This document shows positions 32,714 through 41,434 of a DNA stretch of 64,000 bases, one piece after another. The position numbers and the translations under genes are program-made. This stretch comes from Rossellomorea vietnamensis. Lineage in GTDB: Bacteria; Bacillota; Bacilli; Bacillales; Bacillaceae_B. The notes below the pieces were generated by a model that did no database searches, was not told where the DNA came from, and saw only the letters and a list, made by a program, of their open reading frames with translations. The stretch spans positions 1-64,000 of the forward strand of contig NZ_LIXZ01000017.1 of assembly GCF_001305855.1 (NCBI RefSeq), written 5' to 3'. Position 1 is the stretch's first letter, and the number at the start of each line of letters is the position of its first letter.

Positions 32714-32881
32714 TCAGTAAAAATCCCAAAATCCTAAAACAAATAATAAAATTCCAGTGATCATTGAAATACCAAATAACATAAATAAGAAATCAAGAAT
32801 GCTGTCGGCGAAGACTCTTTTGCGGTTCTCACGTTTAAAATGACGAACTTCCTTACGGTACGATCGTGCAGCACGACTCAT
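32714..32881 (-). CDS. Small membrane protein (55 aa)
   Basis: This short ORF has an excellent GGAGGAGG 6 bases before its ATG (32881-32879). The product begins MSRAARSYRKEVRHFKREN, a strongly basic N-terminus, followed by one or two hydrophobic segments (residues about 24-53, SILDFLFMLFGISMITGILLFVLGF) and ends WDFY. It is closed by its own terminator. I do not recognise the family. The basic head and hydrophobic tail suggest a single-pass or hairpin membrane protein. Confidence 0.7.
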   Translation of the reverse strand: MSRAARSYRKEVRHFKRENRKRVFADSILDFLFMLFGISMITGILLFVLGFWDFY

Positions 32882-33019
32882 ACGAAACCTCCTCCTCCAT
32901 TAACCCTTTTGCATTAATCACATATTCGTCACAATTAAAGAAAATCCTCCCTTTACATGAAAAAAATGACGATATACCCATCTCTTCGTCACAATAAGTC
33001 GATTGGACCTTTTCACATG

Positions 33020-33051
33020 CTGAATAAGGGGCTGTAGAGCCCCTTATTCAG
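33020..33051 (-). terminator. Long hairpin downstream of the CBS gene
   Basis: A perfect 14-bp stem (CTGAATAAGGGGCT at 33020-33033, complement 33038-33051) with a 4-base loop. No T run follows on either strand, so termination efficiency is unclear; it may stabilise the mRNA 3' end. Confidence 0.5.
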
Positions 33052-33089
33052 TGAAAGAAAGCTTTGAAGTTTCTGCCTGTAAGCCTTTA

Positions 33090-33503
33090 TTAACGAAGGT
33101 GATTCTGAGAGATTCCGCTTAGGGCGCTGCCGGCACTTTGATCGGATTTCTGCTGTACTGCCAAATCCCCTAAAGCCAGCATCCCGACCAGCTGACCGTT
33201 TTCCACAACAGGCAAACGGCGCACCTGATGCTGGGACATCATAGCCGATGCTTCTTCTACGGATGCATCCGGAGATATTGTCACGACTTGCTGTGACATA
33301 ACCTGTGAGACATTTCCTTGTGCACCTTGAGACAGTCCACGAGTCGCAATATCACGGTCAGTAATCATACCGACAACCTGTCCGTTTTCAACCACAGGAA
33401 CGGAACCGACGTTTCTGGAACTCATCTTGGAAGCGACGCTCTCAAGTGAATCCTGATTAGAAGCTGCTTCCACGTTTGTCGACATAATATCACGTACTTG
33501 CAT
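33090..33503 (-). CDS. CBS-domain protein
   Basis: The 137-aa protein, from the ATG at 33503 after GAGGGGGA, consists of two CBS motifs in tandem: IMSTNVEAASNQDSLESVASKMSSRNVGSVPVVENGQVVGMITDRDIATRG, and QVMSQQVVTISPDASVEEASAMMSQHQVRRLPVVENGQLVGMLALGDLA. Such pairs bind adenine nucleotides and sense energy state; this type (YhcV-like) is a common stand-alone protein in bacilli. The partner is unknown. An upstream start at 33539 lacks a binding site. Confidence 0.88.
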   Translation of the reverse strand: MQVRDIMSTNVEAASNQDSLESVASKMSSRNVGSVPVVENGQVVGMITDRDIATRGLSQGAQGNVSQVMSQQVVTISPDASVEEASAMMSQHQVRRLPVVENGQLVGMLALGDLAVQQKSDQSAGSALSGISQNHLR

Positions 33504-33618
33504 GAAAAATTCCCCCTCGATCATAATGGCAGTACACACTTATTATCCAGCATACTTCTCCGCCTTATTCTGAAAATGTATTCCAATTCTGGCCCGGGGG
33601 ACGGACCTTCATTGCTGC

Positions 33619-34239
33619 TTATTTTGCTATAAACAGCTGGGTCCAGTATGTTCCGTAAGTACCGCCCTCAGCATATCCCACTCCCACATGGGTATAGGAC
33701 TTGTTGAGAACATTTTTACGATGAACCGGACTGTCCATCCATTCCCTCACAACTTCTTCAGGATTCGATTGTCCGGCGGCAATATTTTCTGAAGCTTCGC
33801 AATATGAGATATTAAACCGTTTCAGCATTTCCTCGGGAGTTCCGTAGGTCGGGCTTCTATGGGAGAAGTATCCGGCATCCTTCATATCCCGTGACTTGTT
33901 CAGGGCGATTTTAGAGAGTTTCATGTCAGCCAGAAGAGGAGGGAGGCCGTATTTTTGTCTTTCCCGATTTGTTAATTCAGTGACCCGGCTCTCGAATGAA
34001 GTTTCAGATGTGATGCTTGGGATCTTGATGTTTTGCCCCGGATAAATGATATTCGGATCCTCCACCTGCGGATTTGCACTGATCATTTCAGACAATCCGA
34101 TCTGAAACGTCCTGGAAATGGTCCAGAGAGTATCTCCTTTTTTTACAATATACGTGTTTTCGGCGATTGTTTTATGTAGATCAAATAGACTAAAGAAAAG
34201 GGACGATGTGATAATAACAAGGGATAGTTTAGTCTTCAT
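33619..34239 (-). CDS. Secreted LysM-CAP (SCP-like) protein
   Basis: The protein has a signal peptide (MKTKLSLVIITSSLFFSLF...), one LysM domain (YIVKKGDTLWTISRTFQIGLSEMISANPQVEDPNIIYPGQNIKIP) and a C-terminal CAP domain (LTNRERQKYGLPPL, SRDMKDAGYFSHRSPTYGTPEEML, SENIAAGQSNPEEVVREWMDSPVHRKNVLNKSYTHVGVGY). It is the YkwD/spore-coat-associated type. LysM should bind peptidoglycan; CAP function is unsettled. The ATG at 34239 is used; a TTG at 34266 would add nine residues. Neither has a strong binding site. It is monocistronic. Confidence 0.85.
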   Translation of the reverse strand: MKTKLSLVIITSSLFFSLFDLHKTIAENTYIVKKGDTLWTISRTFQIGLSEMISANPQVEDPNIIYPGQNIKIPSITSETSFESRVTELTNRERQKYGLPPLLADMKLSKIALNKSRDMKDAGYFSHRSPTYGTPEEMLKRFNISYCEASENIAAGQSNPEEVVREWMDSPVHRKNVLNKSYTHVGVGYAEGGTYGTYWTQLFIAK

Positions 34240-34404
34240 GAGTATAAATTGTGTAATTCGAAACAAATTATTCTTCTGAAATGTGTAAAAGTAGGATTAT
34301 CGCTTCATTTTTAGGGAAAAGGGAAACCATATAACATTAAATGAAACCTTTTACGGACTGAAACGTACAAATAGGTAACGATATTTTAAAAAGAGGTGAA
34401 TAAC

Positions 34405-34554
34405 GTGGTAAAGGAGAACGATCGCTTTAAAAAAGTGATAACGAAATTGTCGAACGTCGGTGTGAATATTTCTAAAACGAAATCAAGACGGGAAATTCTT
34501 CATTCACTAAAGCAGTATCAACCATTACCTAAGACGTTAACACAAGATTCATAA
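34405..34554 (+). CDS. Small basic hypothetical protein (49 aa)
   Basis: This is a 49-residue ORF from a GTG behind AAAGAGGTGA (spacing about 6). The product, MVKENDRFKKVITKLSNVGVNIS-KTKSRREILHSLKQ..., is basic and probably helical. The K.L...GV.I.KTKSR pattern recalls small conserved Firmicutes proteins of the Lmo0850 kind, but that memory is not firm. It lies alone between divergent and co-directional genes. Strong binding site and family-like pattern support it being real. Confidence 0.55.
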   Translation: MVKENDRFKKVITKLSNVGVNISKTKSRREILHSLKQYQPLPKTLTQDS

Positions 34555-34639
34555 TCCATGCTTATCCGAAATGTTGGACAGACATATTTCCCCAATCTTC
34601 CCGATATACTATAGCTATAGGTAAAGGGGAGGGTTAGGC

Positions 34640-34924
34640 ATGGAGAGAATGATGTTTGATCTACAAGCATTAAAGGAAATCAGAAAGAAGGCAGATGAGA
34701 TTTCATACTACTGTATGAGCCGGGAGCAGCCTTCAGATCCCCATCGTGTAAGCATGGCATTAGATCAGGTATGTCGTGCCCTGGCTATGTTTGCAGAAAT
34801 GGAGCTTCATCGCATGCAGAATCAGCATATTCCCTATGACCCCCAGAGCTATATCAAAGGGCGTCTCGGAATTGCCTATCGATCTGTACTCAAAGTCCCT
34901 CAGGAAGATTCGAATACAGCTTAG
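34640..34924 (+). CDS. Hypothetical protein (94 aa)
   Basis: The 94-aa protein, MMFDLQALKEIRKKADEISYYCMSREQ...VSMALDQVCRALAMFAEMELHRMQNQHIPYDPQSYIKGRLGIAYRSVL, appears mostly helical with a short Pro-rich break. I do not recognise the family. The ATG follows GGGGAGGGTTAGG. The stop at 34922-34924 abuts a very long stem-loop (34926-35055) that acts as its terminator. Confidence 0.65.
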   Translation: MERMMFDLQALKEIRKKADEISYYCMSREQPSDPHRVSMALDQVCRALAMFAEMELHRMQNQHIPYDPQSYIKGRLGIAYRSVLKVPQEDSNTA

Positions 34925-34925
34925 T

Positions 34926-35058
34926 AAAAGAGGTTGACCCAAGATCCATTGGCTTCTAAGCCAAGACTACGACAGATATAGTGAAACACTCTGTACTCAT
35001 ATGGCCTGGTCCGATAAGGATGATATCCACTCATCGTTTTGGGTCAGCCTCTTTTTAT
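34926..35058 (+). terminator. Large branched terminator stem-loop
   Basis: The arms at 34926-34942 (AAAAGAGGTTGACCCAA) and 35039-35055 form a 17-bp stem with one G-U pair, followed by T-rich DNA. The roughly 96-base loop contains further stems: TTGGCTT/AAGCCAA (34949-34964), ACAG...CTGT enclosing AGTG/CACT (34972-34994) and GATGA/TCATC (35019-35035). So this is a multi-branched RNA rather than a simple terminator. Confidence 0.65.
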
Positions 35059-35099
35059 GTATGTACCATACTAAATCTATAAGTTAGGTGACGATATTC

Positions 35100-35999
35100 A
35101 TGGCGAGATATAAGGAAGTATTGCTTATATGCAATGGCAAGGCAGGTCAAGGTACACTCGAGGTCCTGTTGAAGGATGCGGTACCTCCTTTATTGGATAT
35201 TTGCAACGAATTGATCATTCACAAAACAAAAGAAAAGGGAGATGCCGAAAGGGTCTGCAGGGAATCGGGAAGCCGCTATGAGCTCGTGGTGATAATGGGT
35301 GGGGACGGTACCATCCATGAAGCCATCAATGGGCTGGCTGTCCTTGAGGATCGTCCGCTGATTGCCGTTCTTCCTGGTGGTACATGCAATGATTTTGCAC
35401 GATCCCTGAATATCCCCATGAATATTCGCCAAGCCGTAAGCCTTATAACCGAACGGCCGACAGAACAGGATATCGACATTGTCCAGGCTGGGGAGCGGTA
35501 TTTCAGTAATTTCTGGGGAACGGGATTGGTTGCCCAGACGAGCGATAATATAGATGTCGGATCTAAGAATGTCCTCGGAAAACTGAGCTATTATATAAGT
35601 GCTTTCCAATCAATCCAGGATTCACCTATCTTGAGTGTGAAGGTCACTACGGAAAATGAGATTGTGGAAGAGGAGGTCGTCATGCTGCTGGTCGCAAACG
35701 GCCGATCCATCGGTTCAAATCCTCTGCCGACCTGTATCGATATGGACGATGGATTGATGGACATTTATGTGGTGAAGAAAAGTGGATTTCCGTTGTTGAA
35801 GGAATTTCTTGTCATTAAAAGTACTGGTAATATCAGCGAAGAATATGACGATATCATGCACATTCAAGCACAAGAAGCCCATATTGAACTCGGGCAAAAT
35901 GAGAAGCTTGATATGGATGGGGAACTCTATGAAGGCAGCAGGCAGTCCCTGCGGGTGTTACATAAGCATCTGCGCTTTGTAGTGGGATCTTCCGAATGA
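35100..35999 (+). CDS. Diacylglycerol/lipid kinase family protein (YegS/YtlR type)
   Basis: The 299-aa protein from the ATG at 35100 has the diacylglycerol kinase catalytic motif VVIMGGDGTIHEAINGL (about 60-76), the PGGTCNDFARSLNIP motif (about 90-105) and the C-terminal beta-rich domain with DMDDGLMDIYVV. It phosphorylates a lipid or lipid-like alcohol using ATP at the membrane. B. subtilis DgkB, YtlR and BmrU are relatives; the exact substrate is unknown. The ATG follows TTAGGTGACG. It converges with the VTT gene at a shared terminator. Confidence 0.88.
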   Translation: MARYKEVLLICNGKAGQGTLEVLLKDAVPPLLDICNELIIHKTKEKGDAERVCRESGSRYELVVIMGGDGTIHEAINGLAVLEDRPLIAVLPGGTCNDFARSLNIPMNIRQAVSLITERPTEQDIDIVQAGERYFSNFWGTGLVAQTSDNIDVGSKNVLGKLSYYISAFQSIQDSPILSVKVTTENEIVEEEVVMLLVANGRSIGSNPLPTCIDMDDGLMDIYVVKKSGFPLLKEFLVIKSTGNISEEYDDIMHIQAQEAHIELGQNEKLDMDGELYEGSRQSLRVLHKHLRFVVGSSE

Positions 36000-36034
36000 A
36001 AAAGGAGCATGGGCTAACCCCATGCTCCTTTTTT
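36000..36034. terminator. Bidirectional terminator
   Basis: AAAAGGAGCATGGG (36000-36013) and its complement (36018-36031) form a perfect 14-bp stem with a 4-base loop and T run, between convergent genes. Confidence 0.9.
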
Positions 36035-36044
36035 GATCGGTAGA

Positions 36045-36626
36045 TCATGGAGTTTGCTTTTTCTTCTTGATGACCAAGTAGACGAGATATACGACAATCA
36101 GCACACCGCCTGCTCCTAGTGTCAAGAAAGTAAAGTTTTCTTCGATAAAAGGTTTTGCTTTTGCTCCCAGTGTCAGTATGATCGCACCTTCCAGGAAAAA
36201 GCGGATCCCTCTGCCAATGATCGACCAGATCACTAATACCCGGATCTTCACACCGGAAACTCCCGCGAATATCGTGAAAATTTTATAAGGAACCGGTGTC
36301 AGGCCTGCAATCAGTAATGCCATTGGACCGAACTTTGTAAAATACTCTTCTACTTTTTGAACTCTTGCTTCAGAGAATAGCCGTACAAGAATCGGGCGTC
36401 CCAGCTTTTTTCCTATCAACCATCCCAAAAGGGAGCCGATGACGGAAGCGATCGTCGTATAAAGCGCGTAAAGCAGGGCACTGTCAGGGTTGGCAATCGC
36501 CAAGGGAATCAGTAATACATCAGGTGGAATAGGAAAGAAAGATGAATCTGCGAATGAGACGATCATCAGTCCCCATACACCGTAATCCAATAACCAAGCT
36601 TCGAACGTGTGAAGTAGTTCAGACAT
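36045..36626 (-). CDS. VTT-domain membrane protein (YqaA/DedA-related)
   Basis: The 193-aa protein has the VTT/SNARE-associated pattern: SFADSSFFPIPPDVLLIPLAIANP, GSLLGWLIGKKLGRP, FGPMALLIAGLTPVPYKIFTIFAGVSGV, with 4-5 membrane segments. It is closest to the YqaA subgroup. DedA/VTT proteins are thought to move or flip lipids in the membrane. It is monocistronic on the minus strand, with a GGAGATTACGT region before the ATG. The second VTT protein of the window is the TVP38 gene at 46772. Confidence 0.85.
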   Translation of the reverse strand: MSELLHTFEAWLLDYGVWGLMIVSFADSSFFPIPPDVLLIPLAIANPDSALLYALYTTIASVIGSLLGWLIGKKLGRPILVRLFSEARVQKVEEYFTKFGPMALLIAGLTPVPYKIFTIFAGVSGVKIRVLVIWSIIGRGIRFFLEGAIILTLGAKAKPFIEENFTFLTLGAGGVLIVVYLVYLVIKKKKQTP

Positions 36627-36817
36627 ACGTAATCTCCTTTATGAATAAAGCGTTAATTTCAAATTTAATAGAACATAAGAAAGTATATCACTTTTCATAA
36701 AGGGAGTCATGAAATATCCTATTCCTCCTGAGCTTAAAGAACTGAACCATAAACATTTTATGCATAAAGTGAAATACATCTATTTCTCGGGAAATAGTGA
36801 CAGTATTCTTTAGGATT

Positions 36818-38506
36818 CTACATTTCGACAGGAGATTTCATTCCCAATAATCGCAAACCTTCAGAAAGGACAATCCCCACGGCATGAACCAGGGCCAGAC
36901 GGGAAGTTTGCTGGCTGTCATCCGAGATGATTTTGGTTTTAGCATAATAACGGTTGAAACTTTGTGATGTGACGATTAAATATTTGGCAATGATAGATGG
37001 CGCATAATGCTGCCATGATTTTTCGATGATTTCCGGAAATAATCGCAGCTGCTTTATCACTTCCCAGCTTTCGGCATCTTCAAGACCTTCAAATGTCAGT
37101 GGAGCTATTCCACCTGCTTTTCTGAGCAGTGATTGAGCTCTCGCATACGTATATTGAATATAAGGACCGGTTTCACCTTCGAACGTAAGCATATGTTCCA
37201 GGGAGAATTCAATATCATTGAGGCGGTCATTTTTCAGGTCATGAAAAATGATCGCCCCGACCCCGACATCTCTAGAAACCTCATAAGCATCTTTTAAGTC
37301 AGGGTTTTTCTGTTTAATGTTATCCTCCGCCATGTTGATTGCTTCGTGAAGCACTTCTTCAAGAAGGATGACCCTGCCTTTACGAGTAGACATCTTCTTC
37401 CCTTCCTTTAAATACAAGCCGAATGGAATATGCTTCATTTCATCTGCCCACGTGTACCCAAGCTTTTTCAACACGTTCATCACTTGCTTGAAATGGATGG
37501 TCTGCTCCTGACCTACAATGTACAGGGCTTCATCAAAGGCATATTGACGCTGACGGTAAAGGGCGGCAGCCAGGTCCCGTGTGGCATAAAGGGTTGCTCC
37601 ATCAGATTTCTTGATCAGGCAGGGAGGAAGATTCCCATCATCCATCCGAACGACTTGAGCCCCTTGGGATTCCTCAAGAAGATTGTGTTTCTGCAGCAAA
37701 GTCACGACTTCTTCCATCTTGTCATTGAAAAAGGCTTCACCGTTATAGGAATCGAACTCCACTCCAAGTAAAGAGTAGATTGTTTTAAAGGCTTGGAGTG
37801 ACTCATCCTTAAACCATCTCCAAAGCCTGGTTATTTCTTCATCCCCGTCTTCGAGGAGCTTAAAGGCTTTTCTTCCTTCTTCCTCAAGGGAAACATCGAC
37901 TTCTGCCTGTTCATGAAATTTTTTATAAAGAATAAACAATTCGGCAATGGGATTTTTATTGACCTTTTCCGGGTCTCCCCATTTTTTGAAAGCGACGATC
38001 AGTTTACCGAATTGGGTCCCCCAATCCCCGATATAATTGATTTTCACGGTGCGATAGCCGCATTTTTCGGCAATGGAGGCAATGGCATTCCCGATGACCG
38101 TCGAGCGAAGATGTCCCATGGAAAACGGTTTGGCGATGTTAGGTGAGGACATATCTAATACGACAGTTCGGTTTTCTCCAAAGGTGTGGGTTCCATAATC
38201 CTTTCCTTTCGTCAAAATTCCCGTCACGATTTCTCTCCCCACTTTTACCCCGTCAAAGTGGATATTGATATATGGTCCAACGGCCTCCACCTTAGGGAAA
38301 AGAGGAGAGGTAATCGCAGCGGCCATATCATTGGCGATTTGTGCAGGGGCTTTTTTCATGGTATTCGCCAACTGGAAGCAAGGGAAAGCCAAGTCCCCTA
38401 AATGACTGTGCTTCGGGGTTTCAATCAAATCGTATAGATCTTCCTCGCTCCAGTCCGGCAAGAGCTGTGTCTTTAATTCTTGAGCCAATAGTGATTTCAA
38501 GTCCAT
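36818..38506 (-). CDS. argS: Arginyl-tRNA synthetase
   Basis: The 562-aa protein from the ATG at 38506 (behind GGGAGGTG) has the class I synthetase HIGH motif as SSPNIAKPFSMGHLRST (about 118-133), KMSTRKG as the KMSKS motif, and the C-terminal DALR anticodon-binding domain ending LRLLGMKSPVEM. It charges tRNA-Arg with arginine. A T-box leader directly upstream controls it according to the charging of tRNA-Arg. Such T-box-controlled ArgS copies occur in several bacilli next to or in place of the unregulated one; whether a second argS exists here is not visible. Ten extra N-terminal codons in the frame belong to the leader. Confidence 0.95.
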   Translation of the reverse strand: MDLKSLLAQELKTQLLPDWSEEDLYDLIETPKHSHLGDLAFPCFQLANTMKKAPAQIANDMAAAITSPLFPKVEAVGPYINIHFDGVKVGREIVTGILTKGKDYGTHTFGENRTVVLDMSSPNIAKPFSMGHLRSTVIGNAIASIAEKCGYRTVKINYIGDWGTQFGKLIVAFKKWGDPEKVNKNPIAELFILYKKFHEQAEVDVSLEEEGRKAFKLLEDGDEEITRLWRWFKDESLQAFKTIYSLLGVEFDSYNGEAFFNDKMEEVVTLLQKHNLLEESQGAQVVRMDDGNLPPCLIKKSDGATLYATRDLAAALYRQRQYAFDEALYIVGQEQTIHFKQVMNVLKKLGYTWADEMKHIPFGLYLKEGKKMSTRKGRVILLEEVLHEAINMAEDNIKQKNPDLKDAYEVSRDVGVGAIIFHDLKNDRLNDIEFSLEHMLTFEGETGPYIQYTYARAQSLLRKAGGIAPLTFEGLEDAESWEVIKQLRLFPEIIEKSWQHYAPSIIAKYLIVTSQSFNRYYAKTKIISDDSQQTSRLALVHAVGIVLSEGLRLLGMKSPVEM

Positions 38507-38524
38507 CTTGTTACACCTCCCATT

Positions 38525-38765
38525 AATATGAAACACAAAAAAACCCGTCTCTATACAGAGACGAGTTTAGCTCGCGGTACCACTCTTATTCCCGATTAAG
38601 GACACTCATTGTATAACGGGAGATCCCGGTTCTTCCCTACTGATTTCAAGAAGAACTTCTCAGAAGTGCGGTTCATCCAGGACTTCACACCGGGCTCCCA
38701 CCGCCCCCGGCTCGCTTATGATCCACGTCGGGATTACTCTCTTCTTCACAGAATATTCCATATCT
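38525..38765 (-). promoter_or_regulatory. T-box leader (arginine) of argS
   Basis: Minus-strand reading gives AGAGTAA and the distal loop CCGGTGTGAAGTCC of Stem I, then GATGAACCGCACTTCTGAG with CGC (Arg) as the likely specifier, and the T-box sequence GAGTGGTACCGCGAGC. A terminator follows (ACTCGTCTCT/AGAGACGGGT, then T7) at about 38541-38568. Uncharged tRNA-Arg should stabilise the antiterminator. The specifier assignment is inference from position. Confidence 0.92.
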
Positions 38766-38810
38766 AATTACTATTATTTTACACATATCAGGGATGAATG
38801 CAACCTGTAA

Positions 38811-39986
38811 TTAAGAATCTTCTGAAGAAAACATATACGTTTTATGATGATACCTCATACTGAACACAAGGCCGAGGGCCAGCATATTCCCCATGAGGGA
38901 GCTCCCTCCATAACTGATGAACGGAAGGGGGATACCGGTGATCGGCAGTAATTGGATCGTCATTCCGATATTCTGGAACACATGGAATGTGATCATACTG
39001 ATGATTCCTGCACAGACATAAGCGTTGAAAGGCTCTTTCGTATCAAGCGCCGTCTTGGTTAGATGGTAGATCAGCAGAAAGTATAAACTGATGACGACAC
39101 TTGCGCCGATAAATCCATACTCTTCGCCGATGACACTGAAGATAAAGTCTGTATGATTTTCCGGAATGTACACTTCACCGCCACTGTAGCCTTTCCCGAA
39201 AATCTGTCCTGAACCTATGGCATTAAGGGAGTTGATCAAGTGAAATCCTTCTAATTTCGCATAATTGTACGGATCAAGCCAGGCATAGATCCGGCCGAAT
39301 TGGTAAGCTTTCACGTTTAAGTATTTCTCCAATAATTGCGGTGCCCATATTACCAGTGAAAGGATGCCCGCACCTAAGACTCCGATAGAAGCATAGATAG
39401 GTACGATCAGCTTCCACGTAATTCCTGAAACGAGGATGATACCAGTCATGATGGCGAGTATGACCAATGATGTCCCTAAATCCGGCTGCTGCATGATGAA
39501 AGCAAGGGGGAGAAGGGTGGTCAAGCCGATTTTAATTAATAACAGAAAGTCTGTCTGCAATGTTTTTCTTGGATTAAGTTCATGATGATTGGTAATGATA
39601 CGTGCCAAAGCAAGGATTAAAAATGTCTTCATGAACTCTGAAGGCTGTATCGATCCAAGCGGTCCCAGCATGAACCAGCTTTTAGCTCCATTCCGGTGAG
39701 GTGCAAGGCTTTCCGGAGAAATCAATAATAAAACGAGAAGGAAGATTCCTGCGCCGTATATGTACCAGGCAAGCCGTTTATACTGATCTGAGTCGAGAAA
39801 TAACGCAGCGCCGATGATGATACCGCCCACTACGTACCAAAAAGCCTGTCTAATCACAAAGTTTGTCCCATATTGCCCTGAGGTCTGGGCGCTGCTGATT
39901 CCCATTGCACTTACAATAAAGAACAGCATTAATAAAAAGAGAAGACCCCAATCGATCTTATCAGCAAATCGCTGGCGAGTTTCCAT
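38811..39986 (-). CDS. SEDS-family peptidoglycan polymerase (FtsW/RodA/SpoVE)
   Basis: The 391-aa protein has ten membrane segments and SEDS signatures: NGAKSWFMLGPLGSIQPSEFMKTFLILALAR, QQPDLGTSLVILAIM, GSGQIFGKGYSGGEVYIPENHTDFIFSVIGEEYGFIGA, and TGIPLPFISYGGSSLM. SEDS proteins polymerise lipid II together with a class B PBP, during elongation (RodA) or division (FtsW). The length and short loops fit RodA slightly better; no neighbouring PBP or mre gene helps. It is monocistronic, after the argS T-box region. Confidence 0.9.
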   Translation of the reverse strand: METRQRFADKIDWGLLFLLMLFFIVSAMGISSAQTSGQYGTNFVIRQAFWYVVGGIIIGAALFLDSDQYKRLAWYIYGAGIFLLVLLLISPESLAPHRNGAKSWFMLGPLGSIQPSEFMKTFLILALARIITNHHELNPRKTLQTDFLLLIKIGLTTLLPLAFIMQQPDLGTSLVILAIMTGIILVSGITWKLIVPIYASIGVLGAGILSLVIWAPQLLEKYLNVKAYQFGRIYAWLDPYNYAKLEGFHLINSLNAIGSGQIFGKGYSGGEVYIPENHTDFIFSVIGEEYGFIGASVVISLYFLLIYHLTKTALDTKEPFNAYVCAGIISMITFHVFQNIGMTIQLLPITGIPLPFISYGGSSLMGNMLALGLVFSMRYHHKTYMFSSEDS

Positions 39987-40026
39987 AATCTATTCACCTG
40001 AATTTCTAAAGATTTCACATTCCTAG

Positions 40027-40330
40027 TCTAATAGAAATGAAAGGAAATTTCTACTCATGACCCGAGAAATTCGAGAACTTCTGTCGGCATATGACACGTA
40101 TTTGGAACAGGTGAAGAATTGAATTCATCGGGAATGTTGATAGCAGAAGGGCTCAGGAGAAAAACAGAGAGGGTATATTCCATTTATTACATGTTTATAG
40201 TAGGTATTTGATATAAAAATAGATTATATTTAATACTATTTGGTTTAGAAGCTAATATCGACGATAAATACTTTGAAATGAAGTTATTCAAACCATAGTG
40301 TTGAGAGGTGTTTGAAAGTCATATCCTTAA
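40027..40330. other. Gene-free stretch
   Basis: No ORF with a convincing start or family match is visible between the SEDS gene and the dispersed repeat. It presumably holds the SEDS promoter on the minus strand. Confidence 0.5.
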
Positions 40331-40335
40331 AGTTG

Positions 40336-40462
40336 ATTGGAGTGGAAGGTGCTCGACTCCTGCGGGAAACGCTGGACAGGTGAGACCCCGCAGGGCAAAG
40401 CCCGAGGAGGCTCACCGCCAGCCCCGCGGAAAGCGAGCACCTGGAACGGAAATCAACCGACG
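40336..40462. repeat. Dispersed Bacillaceae intergenic repeat with hairpin ends
   Basis: GTTGATT...AATCAAC closes the element, and GGTGCTCG pairs with CGAGCACC inside, with GC-rich blocks CTCCTGCGGGAA, GGTGAGACCCCGCAG and GAGGAGGCTCACCG between. This highly GC-rich segment stands out from its AT-rich surroundings. It matches a repeat that I recall in many copies in Bacillus-type genomes, in intergenic positions. It is non-coding as far as I can see. Only one copy lies in this window. Confidence 0.7.
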
Positions 40463-40660
40463 CATTCCAAATTAAAGCAATAAAGTAGGAAATAGAAGCA
40501 TAACTTCAACACAAAGTACTGAAATATGACTATTTTCGACAATTACCTGCGACTTTTGTCATCATTTTGAAATGAAATAGAAAAGAACAAATATGTTCTA
40601 TATTTGATAAAATAGAAGCTATGAACTGTGCACCGTGTTAATCAGATGGAGGGAATGTTC

Positions 40661-41434
40661 TTGAAGGCAAATAACCAAGTTAAAGATATCATCTATGTTC
40701 ACATGAATCTGGATCGCCAATATGTCGTTTCTTACGGAATCCATTTCAACGAGTTTACAATGAATGCCCGTAAACCCTTGAAGAACTTACTTCTTATCAA
40801 GCATCAGTACGAGCATGGTGCTTTCAATATACATACCCATATGGAATATGTAGAACAGGACGAAATGAAAAAGATCATCGATGACGGGGTTCAGGGCTAT
40901 GGAGACTTCTGCTGGATCGATTTTGAAGAAGAGGTCGGAGTCGATGAATTGAACGGACAGGAAATTGCAGAACTCCTTTATATGGGGCATATCAAACAGC
41001 CATTAAACCCTCCATTTTATTCTAAACTGAATAACCGCTATGCCTATCTTTCCAATGATGACGGCTGGTTTAATAAAATTTATTACCGGGACTTTGAGGA
41101 CTTCTATCATATGCTGGGAGCGACCCTTTCATCGAAACTCAGTACGGTCAAGAGTGGGAAAGGCCTCTTCGGTATGAAGAAGGAGAAACCCTATCCTGTG
41201 ATTGGGAAGGAAGTCATTCATTCCTTCCGGGATAAGTTAAAAGAAGGAATGGTCATCTCCCTTGAAAAAGCAGTATTGACGAGAGGGAAGATCGAGATTC
41301 CCATATGGGTGATCGGCGATTATTATGACATGGATGAAATGACAGAGGACTATAAGCAGATCCGCAAATTACCTGCGAACGGATTATTATCATATGACCG
41401 TAAAACAAAGAGCTGGAGCGCCTTGCTTAAATGA
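40661..41434 (+). CDS. Hypothetical protein (257 aa), upstream of sfsA
   Basis: The 257-aa protein, from the TTG at 40661 (7 bases after GGAGGG), begins MKANNQVKDIIYVHMNLDRQYVVSYGIHFNEFTMN and is rich in Tyr, Phe and Asp/Glu with no membrane segment or signal. I do not recognise a domain. It overlaps sfsA by four bases (ATGA), so the two are translated together. Its upstream region has TAAAAT at about 40608 as a possible -10, and the palindrome AGAACA-AATA-TGTTCT at about 40584-40599. Confidence 0.75.
   Translation: MKANNQVKDIIYVHMNLDRQYVVSYGIHFNEFTMNARKPLKNLLLIKHQYEHGAFNIHTHMEYVEQDEMKKIIDDGVQGYGDFCWIDFEEEVGVDELNGQEIAELLYMGHIKQPLNPPFYSKLNNRYAYLSNDDGWFNKIYYRDFEDFYHMLGATLSSKLSTVKSGKGLFGMKKEKPYPVIGKEVIHSFRDKLKEGMVISLEKAVLTRGKIEIPIWVIGDYYDMDEMTEDYKQIRKLPANGLLSYDRKTKSWSALLK

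Noticed and set aside
34926..35058. tRNA or tRNA-like cloverleaf
   Set aside because: Arms do not have tRNA dimensions, there is no GTTCRA T-loop, and the element ends in a terminator-like T tract.
40584..40599. AGAACA-AATA-TGTTCT palindrome as a LexA (SOS) box
   Set aside because: Between GAAC and GTTC there are six bases instead of the four in the Bacillus LexA consensus, and the downstream gene has no repair link.
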